This document shows, piece after piece, positions 49,607 through 62,856 of a stretch of 64,000 bases of DNA. Source of the DNA: Datnioides undecimradiatus (lineage: Eukaryota; Chordata; Actinopteri; Lobotiformes; Datnioididae); assembly GCA_008933995.1 (NCBI GenBank), contig WARS01000013.1:5618329-5682328 (forward strand), in the 5' to 3' direction. The stretch's first letter is position 1. Each line of letters begins with the position of its first letter. Made by a program: the position numbers and the translations under genes. The notes under the pieces are model-generated. The model saw nothing but the letters and a program-made list of their open reading frames with translations. It made no database searches and was not told where the DNA came from.

Positions 49607-50433
49607 TTCATTATTCAGTGTCAACAGATGTTATGGGATTCAGTCTGTAAATAATTTAACATTTGTTATTTACAAGCTTTCAAAACATACCATTATATGT
49701 GTAATGGGTTTGGTGGATATCTCATTTTGAAAACAAAATCATCAGAAACTGAGCAGAGCGGAACAGATCTTTTCTTTACTCACCCTCAAACATGAAAGTG
49801 GGACAAAAGAGAAATCAAATCAGACCTAACGTATTTTAGAAAAACTCTAAAAGAGAGGGAATATGTTAAAACATGAGAAAATGGTCCAAAAACAACAAGT
49901 TATCGGAAATGTCAAAATGTAAAAACAAGATAAATACAACACAATAAAAATAGTTTCCAGAAAATGTTTTCATCAAACATTGTACTTGTGTGATCGCCCG
50001 CAAATGCTGATGGGCAGTTAATTTATCCTTAGCTTTCAGAGAGTGGTTGCTAGTCTCCCTGGGCCCACACAAAACAATAATAATAAAGACCAATCATGGT
50101 AAATGTGAAATCAAAAGCAAAACAACAATAAAAAATGATAAATAATAAAGTGAATGTACGTGTGAAACAATAACCTATAATAGCCAATAAACAATTGTCA
50201 CAAATACACAGCAACAAAGAGAGAAAAAAAAAAAAACAGTCAAAAAAGCATGACAACAACAGCGGTCACAATAACACTGGTCTGTTTGATGTGGGCAAGT
50301 TTAAGCCAAGCAGAAGAAGCTGTAGAAGAACAGATCACATCATAAAATTCGTTTGTGGACTTGACACGGCCCAGTGAACAGCGCTCACTTGCTGTGTATC
50401 ATGCTAAGAAAAAGCTCCTAAGAGTGATTCTAA

Positions 50434-50588
50434 GGATTCTCAAAAAGGTGTCATGGAATCAATTAGGATCCCCATTTTTATCCTATATATTGGTATTTTG
50501 AGATAAATACATGTTTTTTTGAGATATTCTCTGGATTTCATTGTCATACTTTACTGGTTTGTGTTTTTAATTATATTTCTGATTTAAC
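50434..50588 (+). repeat. Unnamed dispersed repeat, copy A
   Basis: Pairs with copy B at 52358-52513. Shared in the same order are gattct, aaaaaggtgt, ccc.atttttatc/gtc, attttgaga, attctctggatttcattg, tttactggttt, tttttaattat/cttttaattat and gatttaac. Diverged, with small indels; family unknown. Confidence 0.75.
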
Positions 50589-52357
50589 GTGATTGGTTTA
50601 CTCTAGATGACATTTTGTATGAATAACAATAAATACAATTTTCCCCCACAGTTAGCTGCTGAGAAGGGCTTCTACATCTCACTCACATTAGGACAAACAA
50701 AACAACAAAGAACAAATGCGACTGCTCTGTTCTGCACAGTTTCAAGCTGTTTTCTTCTCAGAAGCATTTGACCATTGGCCACCATTCTCAAATTTTCAGG
50801 AAATAAACTGTGCCTGAGCAGCTCATAGATGCCTGGAGATGGTCAGTGATGCAATCTTCTTTGTCAGTTTGGCTGATAAACAAGTTTTCTGGTTTGTTTT
50901 TTTAGAGATGTGTGACTGGTTGAAGAAGACAGCTTTCTCTTTTCTGCCCTTTGTCTTATCGCCCACTGTTTTATGTCCTGCAGTGGTTTACTGAGTTACA
51001 TCGAAGCAGGGACCTATTCCGTCTCACCCATGAGTTGAATTCTCTGGTGAAGAAAACCTCAATCCTGTTATCATCATTTGCCTTTTTTGCACATTAGAAG
51101 TCACAAGAAGGAGAAAGCAAAGCCATCTTCAGCTAATTTCTAAAGGTTTTCTCTACTGTGAATAACTTTAACTTGAAGGCCCTTGAAAAACAGAATCTGT
51201 CCTCGTATCCCATGATGATTCGAGAGCAGGTCCCATATTTAAGACATTCAAAGGATAAAACACAAGTCAGCAAATACTACATGTAAAGAATTGTTCCACT
51301 GCAGACTGTGTAACAACAGTTATTGTATAGCTTGCTGTTTGTTCATGGCACAGTGTCTCGTTAAGGACATCTTTCATCCCAACATGATATAGGATTTATT
51401 TATATAAACTGCCACATAGTTGCTTAAAGTTGTGTGTTCAATTGTTTACACGCTGAATAACAAAATATATTAAAGGAATTTAACTTTTTATTGTAGCCTT
51501 TTGTGACTGAAGAACAAAAGTTAGGTTTAACATGCTGGAACAAACAAAAGGGGAAAAGTTGAGTAATGCTACGTGTCTAACATTCAATATACACTATATT
51601 TTTTCCCACATTTACACCAATTAATTGTTACTGTCCTAAAAAAGGCACCACTGGTCTGTAAACACACAGAGAGGACAAACTGTACATTCAGAGAGGTTAT
51701 CTTGCAACCCTACTGCACATGCAGACACACTGACTGTGGAACCATTAAAAACACTCATAATGTATTGAATTCATTCACATAATTACACGTTTCTGTCATC
51801 CATTTACCTCTCCTGTACTGCCTAGGTTTGTTCCCTAAGTGACACATTCATTTCCACTGACATTACAAACAGTCAATGAAAAGCTATTACGCTGCATGGT
51901 GAACCTTGACCTCGATGTCAACATTTTCTCTGTATAATGACAGCGCAGCACACATTAGAGTTATGCGTCTGTGAGTGTGTGAGTGTGTGGGGGGATGAAA
52001 GAGAGAGAGAGAGAGACCAGTGGAGGGGTAAGGATGTCAAATGGGACCCAAGTCGGCACCTTCTTTGAGTTCTCAGTTCATGGGTCAAAGGAGAAGACGC
52101 CCGAGGACACTCCAGGCATCTTTCTTTCTCTTTATCGCCCTCCCTCTCCCTCTCCTCTCCTCACTTGGCAGCAAATGAAGTGTGCCCTGAAAACTTCAAC
52201 AAAACCACCATCTATTAGCATCATTACCAGCATTTTTAATGCAATCGGAAAGTGTTTATTAACTAACTATTCCAGTGACTAGTTTCACTGATATGAATAT
52301 TATGAATTGAGTATCGCCCCCACTTTATCACTTTTAAGTACATTTGTTTTGCACAAA

Positions 52358-52513
52358 TGATTCTATAAAAAGGTGTTACAGAAACATTTACAATCCCTAT
52401 TTTTGTCATAATTATTGTTATTTTGAGAAATATTTGTTTTTTAAAGAGATTCTCTGGATTTCATTGCCATAATTTACTGGTTTTAATGCTTTTAATTATA
52501 ATTATGATTTAAC
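52358..52513 (+). repeat. Unnamed dispersed repeat, copy B
   Basis: Direct-orientation partner of 50434-50588, with an exact 18-nt core (attctctggatttcattg) and colinear flanking blocks over about 155 nt. Confidence 0.75.
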
Positions 52514-53642
52514 CTAGTTATTCCACAGTTGCATTTTCAAACTTCTTTTCTGTGGACAGATTGGTTTGTTTATTTTGACCTTATTTTGTTTGTCCCATCC
52601 TGTTTTCCATGACCCATATTCCCATGTAAGGTAAAGGTTTTTAAACTTCATTTGGTAATTTGAGGGCAATTCACCTTAATACTGTACTTTCTTTTCCCAA
52701 CCACCGTCCAGGTGTGGTTGCTTATGGGTTTGTTTATTCCCTATAGTTGATTTGTGTCTTTATGTATATATGTATTATCATGTTATCGCCATGTCTTGTA
52801 TAAAATGCTTGAAGATCACTTGACCAAAAGTAGCAACCAAACAAATTTACCATCAATTAATCCATGAGTGTGGAGCAGAATTCTTGTTTTGAACCACTGC
52901 TTTATCTACTTCACATGTGTCTGTGCACAGTTGTGACAGTAACTGTTTTCCTCTGCAAGCCTCAAGTACCAAAAAATGGGGTGAACACTCGTGTTTTCGT
53001 TATTCTTATCTGCACATATGTGATCACTGCTTAGTTGCCGTCCGCACAATTTCATGGTTTGCAAAAGGCGTGCCCTGATTTTCTACCTGTGCGCACCTAG
53101 CGTGGATGAATGACCATGAAATGGCTAAGTGACTGCTGTGAAAGGTCAAATTCAGCTCTGTGTGAGTATAAGAAGCAGAGATGGTGGGTCAGAGGAGGCT
53201 TTACTGGGGGACTGAGCATCTTTTAGAAAGCTTTGTTTGTCATGCCTGCTTTAGATCCACTTACTGTAAATTTAATATTATTTGCTACTTGAAGGTTTTT
53301 ATTGACCATCAACACCAAGTCAAATTTGTCTTGGTTGGGCCCTGCAGTTAGTGGGGGGGAATCTCTTTTGTACTTTATGCTTCTGATTTCAGTTCACAGT
53401 GAAACATGTGAGGGGGTGGTTTTGAATGCTTTTGTCTATTTCTGAACACACAAACACACGTGTAAGTGCCCAGATTCATGTGTGTTTGCTTAGTACACTC
53501 AATAAGTGGTCTATGCCCATTGGGTAGGCCCTGTGTTGCACGGTTCTGCTGTAATAGGTTTTGGCAGCTGTGTAATTTCTGTTGATTTATCCCTGACCTT
53601 GGAAAACTCTTCTTCTGCAGTGCAGGTGTCATTTGTAAGACA

Positions 53643-53651
53643 GACACACGC

Positions 53652-53694
<43 letters not shown>
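53643..53694 (+). repeat. AC microsatellite
   Basis: Interrupted ACGC start, then about 19 pure AC units. Confidence 0.95.
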
Positions 53695-53696
<2 letters not shown>

Positions 53697-56600
53697 AATG
53701 CATATACTGTATGCATTTACAAACAGCCAAACAAGCAAACAGAGACAACAATTTAAATTACAAAGCTGCTCAGTTTTGCTCACATGCCGCACTTATTAAT
53801 GCATACACTCACCAGTCTGCACAGGCACACATGCATACCCATCAGCTCACATTCATACATCAAACCTCCATCCAAACACACTGACATATGCACACATGCA
53901 CACACTTGGTGTTTATAAATCTCCATTCAGGGACCAGCCAATGACAACGTTTCCAATTTCACCCGAGTAATGTTGACTGGTTGAATGGGTCACTGGTTAG
54001 ATGGGACACCAGCCCTGTGGTGTTTCAGTAAAGCAGAACACTGTTTAATACTCCGAGCCTCGCCTCTTAAACTGTGGTTAAGAAGCCTAATTAATATGAA
54101 AACATGGTAGAAAACAGCATTACGGTACAATCTGATTTAATGTGTCTTGATTACTAAATACACAGTATATACACAGCACAGAATAATGTCAAAGCTATTA
54201 CATTTATTATCATGCACCAAAATGGATGCATACCATTGATAGTCTCATCTAAAGTGTATGCAGATAATGTGTCATCAATGCATGTTTTAGTTTTATTTCT
54301 ACACCTGTCTTTGTGAGTGCGAGTAAAAGAAAAACCAAAGTCGCAAAAAACAGGACAATGGTTATGAATGTTTAATAATTGAAAAGGTGTTCAATCAGAG
54401 CTGATTGCACTTCCCCCTGGCTTTTCTCTCACTCTCCTACTTTTGAATCTTAGTATCGCAACCACTCGTCACACGTTTATGTCATCGATCACCAACACGA
54501 TCAATACCTTCTTACTTGCTGTACGTCCATTATCCCACCTCTCACTGCTTAAAAGGCATCTATGTGTGTGTCAGAGAGAGCTGGTCTAAGAGTGTCGCTT
54601 AGGAGACACTGAACAGCGTACACAAAGACAAGTGTAAGTGCCCAGATTCATTTAGCTGGTTTAGAATGTAACAGAATTAACTGGGTTGAGAACAGCGAAT
54701 ATAAGTGAGGTTGTCGTCGGCATATGAGGAGTTTATGGAACACTACTGAATTGTTATGTCTACCATTTTTTTTCTGTATGCGAGGCATTTGGGGGACATC
54801 TGTAATTAATCTGTGTTTCAATACAATTTTTATTATCTCACCATTGGATTTGCCCTTCATGCCCTACATTCTGGCTGAGATGCCCTAATAAATTCCAAAT
54901 CACTTACGATTTGGAATTGACTGGGTCAGGATATCACAGTTAGTACTAAAGGCTTTCATATGGTACATGTAATGTTTTACACACAGGGACAGTCTCGTGT
55001 TTGCTTGGTTCCTACATTGCTACATGTTTCCACAAAATGTTTCAGGTTCTATCCAGTTTTTGGTGACGCTTTTCTGTACTAAACTGCCTTGCATTGTAAA
55101 TGGGCACTCATAATATGTTGCACGTATGTAATTTTGGGTGCACTTGTTACAACCCTGACATTTATCTGTAACTGTGTAAATGTGACAGATCCCCCTCTCA
55201 ACTGCTTTTTTTATGGCCTCGCTCATGTTCCGTCATCCTACCCCCATAGGAGCATAAAAGAGCTGTAACTATCCATTGGATTTCAAGTCTTTAGCCCCAA
55301 GTGTCAATAATGCTTTCCAGGAACATTGCACGTATCTTTGTGCAGTTGTTAAGCTCAGATTTCAGTTCAGTTTCAATGCACCAGTGCACAAGTAGATTGG
55401 AAATGTCAACCAGTTATCTGTCGCAATTTAACAAACCAAAGCAACTTCTTTAGCTGTGAAAGAGTGTTTAAAACTAGTGTCCGTACACAAATTAATTTAA
55501 AATTCGGAAATCGTTCTTATGTCAGTCTGTAGGTCAGTCAATCATCCAATGGAACCTTGTAAAACATACCAAGTGAGACACATACCCCCAGCTGCATATA
55601 TTGTGACCTGTAGCATTTTTTGTAGTTCCTTTTTATTTCCTGCTTTTGCATTGTGTCCCTTTATGCTGTGCATGTGTTGTCAAATGGACGATGTGAGATG
55701 TTTTCTCTTAATTTGCTTGTGTTTTGTTAGCTTGTCTATTTCTTAAGTTGCAGTGAGATGATGCTTAGCCATGACAGATCACAGTTTGGATTATCACAAC
55801 AACCAAGCTTCTATTTACATGTGAAGTACATACATGTCGTGTATGTATTTCTCATGTGTTTGCCTTTACATTAAAGATTTGTTGTCTTAAGGACCGTGGA
55901 AATGTACATCTGTGATTTAGAGTCATAAATGTTACAAATAGGATACATTACTCACTTAATCTGTGTGGATGTATCGTCTCGTAAATTTGTACTAGCGAGA
56001 GCAAATTCTTCTCTGTTTGCATCTATTCATGTGTATGTCTCTTCATGTCTATTCATATCTTTGCATTGACTTTACATTTTTTCACCTCTTTTCACCATTT
56101 TGAGAGCTAGAAATGAAAGTTGGGTACTTAATTGGTCATATTGTACACCGGCAGTTTTTTATTCAACATTAACAGCACAACATTGTTACATTGGGAGAAA
56201 TAAATAGGACAAGCTAAAGCTAATTTTTATCTATTTTGTGACCCCCACGGACCTCCAAACTGCATGTTTGGACTTTTTGATTAATCTTTAACCAGATGAC
56301 TTAGCAGGACCAGTGGCAGCAAACCAACAAACACTGTGTTTGTTTGAGAAGACAAGACTAGAAGGCAAGTTGGGGTTTGTCATTTGTCAGTTCATAGACG
56401 TATCTGAACTCTGGGCCCTTTGTAAACAAAACACACACACATCACCTGAAGGATTGATTGTATTGTTGTTCAATCAGTCAGCTGCATTGAGTCAGAGAGA
56501 GCGAGATGATATCTGTCCAAAAACACCTCTGGCTATTCTAAAATGAAACTCCTCATCATGGCAGTGACCTCGACCCCCTGTTGTAAAGCACAGGGTAATT

Positions 56601-57466
56601 GAGGTTAACAGTGTAATTTGACCTTTGGAGCTTCTGCGTGGCTTCTGTTGGAATGTTTCCTGCTAAACTGTGGAAATATAAGAGACAGCCACCTTTTGAA
56701 TATTCTTATCTACAGCTCCAGAAGGATTGTAATGTGAAGCAGCAAATTAAATCCATGACACAGAGAGCAAGCATCACATGGAGGGTTGATAAAATGTTTT
56801 GGAAATATAAAATGGACAATAAACTGTGAGTTATTAATGGAGAGTGTCATGATTATGCCCTCTCTCTCTCGCTTGCTCTCACATGAAACATGAAAAGACA
56901 CTCGGCATTTAGTGTTAAAATTATTTTCTCACTGTAAATATCCATATCATCCACTGCGTCACATTTTCTGAGCCTGCCTCCATCCATATCAGCCTCCCTC
57001 CCTCTCTCTTTCTCCCTCCCAAGAGGACATAATAAACTGCTCCGTTCACATCCACCTTTCAGATTCTCTGGAGAACTGATACAGGAGCCTGGAGTGCTAT
57101 AAAGCTAACACAAGTGCACTACACAGACACGCCACTACACACACAGGGACTGTCGTCACTTAATAACCAAAAAAACACAGAATAACACAGCCCCGAATGT
57201 GTGGCACAAAGCACAAAGACATACATAAAAGCATACACGAACTGGCACCTTTTAGAGCCCAGGGACTTGAAAACATGCATGTCGATGAGTTCCGCTGCAG
57301 GCGGAGACACCTCCCTGTGAGTCACTGCCTCTGCCACTCGTTCCCACCGCTCCACACCTACCGCTTAGAAAGGTCACCATGTAGAGCCAGCAGCAGAAAA
57401 AATAAATGAAGTTGTTCCTTCGGGTGACATCTGTCTTGAGGTTCAGGCATGTGCTGTGGATTGGGG

Positions 57467-57468
<2 letters not shown>

Positions 57469-57500
<32 letters not shown>
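57469..57500 (+). repeat. GT microsatellite
   Basis: About 16 GT units. Confidence 0.95.
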
Positions 57501-57501
<1 letters not shown>

Positions 57502-58935
57502 TCTGGTTGTTAGTGGTAATTGGGTTGTGATAACCAACAGTTAAGTTGATTAATTATGTTGTAATAGAGAAAATGCTTTGTCGTATCTGCATTGCTGGAG
57601 GGGAAACATACTGTATGTCTGCGGGGAGTTACAATATTACTGAAACAGTCATATGTAGTATGTAGCATAGAATGGACTGAGAGGTGGGCTACGAAGACCA
57701 ATAGATCAATGCAACACATCTGTATGCTAAATGTTAACTACTTGTGTAACATTAGCAATGTTAATACACAGTGTCATACTCTACTGATTTTGTGAATATT
57801 ATGTGTAGGTTCGTCTATATAAACAGTTAGTGCCACCAATTCTTCAGTTAGATGCCATTACGCCATTGCAGAAGAAGAAGGCGCAATGAAATTACTTCAT
57901 TAGAAGAGCACGAGGGAAGCTCAAATGAAAAGTGGAAAACGAGTAGGAAACATGATGCAATTATGACATTTTTATCTGGTACATGCCTATGAGCAATGTT
58001 CAATAAAGAGCTGCGATGTTCGAACGGTTTTCACCTAATCATGACATAATCGCCACGTCTCCTGAGGGTCAGAATGTCAATACGATAACGGGCGTCACGG
58101 CAACAAGATGGTTTAGTTTCATCTGCCACCATTTTTTCTTATCGGTGAAACAAAGGCTGCAGTGGATACTATTGTGACATGTTTAATGCGTTATGAACTC
58201 TCTTTCTACTGGCCCTGCGCTTTGTTGCATTTTGTTTTTATTAACACACCAGTGCTTCTACCTTAGCTTAGCATAAAAACAGTTTTTTCATTTCAATTTT
58301 CCAAAATTTTTGCAATTACATCAGGTTTTATTACACACAAATTGAAGGCATGCATATGGAAACACATATATTGTAATGTACACTTTTATATAAGTCTGCA
58401 GTCGACATTACGGGTTTACTTGATATCAGATGGTGATATCACTCGGTTCAATTTCTGTTCACTGTAAATTTTGTGATAACATTACATGCCAGTATGAAGG
58501 TGAACACCAGTGCGTGAAGGTGAACTTTGACTTTATGTACATGCAGTGTGTAGATAATGAAGTGTGATGATGAAGAGAGTGAGATTAATGATTCTTACAA
58601 ACATTACGATCCAGCTAAAGGTCTCATCTGAAGCCAATGTCTAATTATTTTTCTGTGTGAGAGCTGATGTGGCACACAAATCCCCTCATGGCTTAGCTGC
58701 CTGGAAAGTATCTTGAATGCTCGGCATAATTTAACCACCTACTTAATTAACCTTTCATCCTGCATTTATCCTTTACAACATCTATTGTGTGTGGCTCTAG
58801 CAAAGGTAATGCCAGGAAATATTCGATAGACTGACATGAATTTAATAAAGACATTAATCACTGGGAGAGAATGAATCTTCCCTGCTTGCATGATGCTGTC
58901 TTTTCATCTGAGGCTGTCAAAGCAGTTATTCTGCA

Positions 58936-58975
58936 TCTACTGGATGGATTGCCAAAACATTGGTATGAGTATTCA
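58936..58975 (-). repeat. Common teleost interspersed repeat, copy 4 (short, inverted)
   Basis: ctactggatggattgccaaa is the reverse complement of the catggcaatccatc-type module of copy 1; only this end remains. Confidence 0.4.
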
Positions 58976-61920
58976 AATTAGTTTTAGAATAATCCTCTGC
59001 CACTTTTTCAGTTTTATGCTTTGTTTTAAGACCAAATACCACCAAAACATTGCCAATAATATTTATCTGTGTGGTAAACATTTCCTGCAATCAAAGTGCA
59101 TGACCGTGAAGCATATTGAAGAAAACCCTGGGATCAATTTGATTTGTCTTTCCTGTGTTTGATAACTCAGTGTGTCGCGGCCATTTTTGTGAAACATTTC
59201 CTGAGCTGACACCATGCTGCCTTACAGGGCATTCAGATTTATGAGATCTATCTCACTGTGAGTGAACGTTTTCATGGTGTCCTGCGCTTCCACCTATTAC
59301 ACCCATAGTTCCTCTTCTACTGTCATTCTCTCCCATTTTCCTCTCCCCTTTCTCCCCCTCTGTTTATCATTCTGTCCCTCTCACTTGCTCTCTGTCATCC
59401 TATTTTTATCTATTTTCTCCCTCTCTGTTTTCCTCTATTTATATCTCTCAGTCCCTCTCTCTGAATGAAGTGTGAAATCAAATTAATATCAAGGAGAAAA
59501 AGTCCCTGAAGCATTTGGCAATCTGATAAGAAACTGCTCTAATTTTAGGATTTTAGGAAACATACTCATGTCCGACATATTCTAATATGTTCAGAGGTGC
59601 CCTGCTACGGGACTAATTGAGGGAAACAAAACAGACGTGCAAAAAATGTTCTTACACATCAAACCTACTTTTAACACTAGCTAAAAGGGCAAGCTTCAGT
59701 GCCTGCCATATTTGAATTTGCATGCCAACACATGTCGGGCAAATGAACTTACACGCTAATTATGTCAAACAAATTAGAAACTCCTCCCTGTATGAGAAAC
59801 TTTTAAGGAGATTTTTTAAAGTATTAATCCTGCCTTTTGAGGGATGAAACACTAAAAGGAATCCAGCTAGTTGGAGACAGTAGCTTTCTGTCCACCCACA
59901 ATGTCTGTGCATGATCCAGCCATTATCTAAAAAAAAAAGAAGGCAACATGGTGCGAGTGTGTTTGCATGAGAGAGAAAGAGAGAAAATTGATAGCCTGAA
60001 GATGGAGTGCCTCCCACAGTTGTGCTCAGCAGCCATAAAATCATTATGCATACAGTACAACTACAGTAGAGTGTCTGCATTGTTGTATTTATATGTAAAA
60101 CCATCTGAAGATCACTTACAGTCTGTATTATAGTTTAGAGTTTTTCAGGGATGAACGTCTCTGAAACATTCCTAATTTTATTTTTACCAGCAACAGAGAT
60201 ACTGTGCAAGAGGAAATCTGTGTTTCCACATTAGAGGAGAAAAGCTCTTTTTGGTGACTGGCTGCTTCAGAAAGATGGATGGGTGTCAAAAGAGAGTCAT
60301 GCAAAAGTGAAACATTGTTTAAAAGCACTCCTGTCATCAAAGGGACTAAACTTTATACTGGATTCAGATTTCAATTCTGAATTATTTTTTTCAGCAGCTT
60401 GAAAATCAGTTTTACTTCACTTATGTAATTCAGAGAGAAGCAGGCCAAAGGTGCCTGCAGTGTCAGTGTGAGGAAAATGTCTGTGCCAGGTCAGAGGAAG
60501 CAGACCTGAATGGCAGCATCAAAGCTTGAGGAACTTCTCCTCATCCAGAGGTTCATTTTACACTTAATCCATTTCTCTTCCTTGCTCTGCTTTTCCCCAC
60601 TTGGTCTCTCTATTTCCTCTCTTCTTCCACCACATTTCCTTTTTCCCTTTCTTCTTTTCTCGCTCCTGTTTCCTGTTTTTCTCTTTGCTTCTCTGTGTTT
60701 CTGTTTCTGTTTCTTCCACTTTTCCTCTTGTCTGATGGTGAATCACATGGTTTACTTTTGTTGCATTAGTACAGTCTTGTCATGTCACAGTATCATCAAA
60801 ATCAGAATAATGGAGGTTATTAGTCATTTCCAGCGATGCCTCCACAACATGCTTTCATTAAAAAATGGCATTACGTGTAGGGCTCAGTTCTTCTTTCCTC
60901 ATATTCTCACTGCCTATTGCATACGTCTCCTGAGAAAAGGAAGACTCTACAAACGGTGGTATAGCACATTACCCAAATTCCCTATGCCTAATGGTGTGTC
61001 AACACGGATTGGCTATTAAGGTATAATGATGTGCTTTGTGATAACGAGTGGATTATTTGGTTTACTATGCCATGAGCGGCTGCACGGAAATAACACGGGG
61101 GGAGAGAAGAGGAGGCTAATTCGGTCCTAATTCGATGCCCGAGGCGATCTTATCCGTTTTGTTCTTGTATGTATGAAGTGCCTCTCCTCTCCTGTGAGTG
61201 CAATATGGTGAAAAGCTATTTTAGACCCTGTGGATTCAGTGCAAGCATCACATCCTTTCAAATTTCCTCAGCACACATCAGATAGTGGACAGGATATTCT
61301 TTCTGCTTAATTTTGCTTTGCACACCATCAGCAAATCACTTCCTCTATTCTTTCATGCTGTTATGTGATGTTACACATATGTTACACATTCACCCATGTG
61401 TGTCCTGTGAGATTGAAATGAAAAAGGGCAGTATAGACTCACTGTGATAGGCTGACTGGGGTATTTCACTTCATTGACTCTGTATTCTTCAGTACACTAA
61501 CCTTAATGTGCCTCTTTATAAGTAAGCATTTTCTAAGGTTAATTGCCGTTGAATGTATATTACCTCAAGAGTCACAGGGACTCAGTGTCATACAATAATA
61601 AAAACCCAAAGAATATTCGCTGAGTAATGGTGGGTAGGATTTAATGAAACGTTTGTGCAGTCACCTCTTCTTACTGATGGTGTGACATTTTTTTTAAATG
61701 CAATTCTCATTTCCCACTCCACCTCCCAGTCTTCAATACCTTGTGAGGTTTGGGAGTCTTTGTTGTTGTCGAGGGTGAATTTGATTTTGATACATGATTT
61801 TGTTCAGAATGGATTCCTTATTGAAAAATTAGAAAGGAATCTGGTTTCACACTGTTATTCCCGTGCGCTGTGTGAAAAATCATTCACTAGTGTTTTTAGC
61901 TCACTTGCAATATGACACAA

Positions 61921-61942
61921 CATACACATACACATACACATA
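61921..61942 (+). repeat. ACACAT hexanucleotide repeat
   Basis: About three and a half tandem acacat units flanked by cgacacaac / tgacacaac. Confidence 0.8.
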
Positions 61943-61997
61943 CGACACAACTGGCAGTGAAACTAAACGGCCCTGTTGAAAGTATCTGAGCCAAGGG

Positions 61998-62005
61998 TAT
62001 AAAAG
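61998..62005 (+). promoter_or_regulatory. Isolated TATA box
   Basis: TATAAAAG within gggtataaaagcagag is a textbook TATA match on the + strand. No donor or exon can be tied to it by eye. It could be chance or a distant first exon of a downstream gene. Confidence 0.2.
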
Positions 62006-62749
62006 CAGAGAAAAGAGGGTGAGAATATTTCAGCGTTTTCCATTTTTAAAAGTCAACTGCACTGATCTGCAAACACGTTAGTCTCTGGATGATGCAGAAC
62101 AGTGTATTAGCACAATAATTCGACATTGTCTCATATCCTACAAGAATAAGACAATTTTCATGATTTGTCAGTTCATAGTCAGTTCGTAGTGACTTGGTGT
62201 TTGCACCATGTATGTTTTAAAGGTGAGAATATAAACTTGAGGTTTGTTGGCCATAGTTTTCTGATAACCAGACTGAGCAGAAACAGGCAGGATGATGCAA
62301 GTCTTTGAAAGGATTTCATTCATATTTACATTAATATGCTACAATGACTTAACACACTACGTCAGAGTTACAGACAGCTATTGGAGTAATCGCTCTCCTC
62401 GAGGCTATTCCATGTTTGTCTCATTAGAGATGCAATGGTGCACAAGAAAAGAAAACATGCAAATGCAGCTGACCAAATCCCTCTGCTTCTGTAAGTCCAG
62501 GCACCATGATATTTCCTCTCTGCGTGGACAATGGCACTGAACTGTGCGAGTTTCGTTGTGTCTTAAAACTCACCCATTAAACAAATGGAGGCGAGGCATT
62601 GTAAAGTGGAGCACCTCCATCTAGGTATTGTTTAATCAGTTATGTAATACAGAGATCTAAATATACAGTAACATGACAGCAAAACAGGAGGGGCACCTCT
62701 TTACTCTTCACTTTCATGCACTTTCCTACCCAAGAGAAAGTGTTTGGAG

Positions 62750-62856
62750 CTACTGGATGGAACAGCGTTCATGGTTTCCAGACAATGAATCCTAGTGACT
62801 TTGATGATCCTCTGACCTTTTTGCCATTACAAGGTTAACATTTGTGGTGGCTTAAG
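62750..62856 (-). repeat. Common teleost interspersed repeat, copy 5 (inverted)
   Basis: gctactggatgga, cgttcatggtttccagacaa, tgaatcctagtgactttgat, gatcctctgacctttt and ggttaacatttgtggtggct follow the reverse-complement order of copies 1 and 3. Confidence 0.6.

Noticed and set aside
60510..61019. 169-codon plus-strand frame
   Set aside because: Its Phe/Leu/Ser-rich first half is translated from a pyrimidine-rich tract (60570-60730); no family resemblance.
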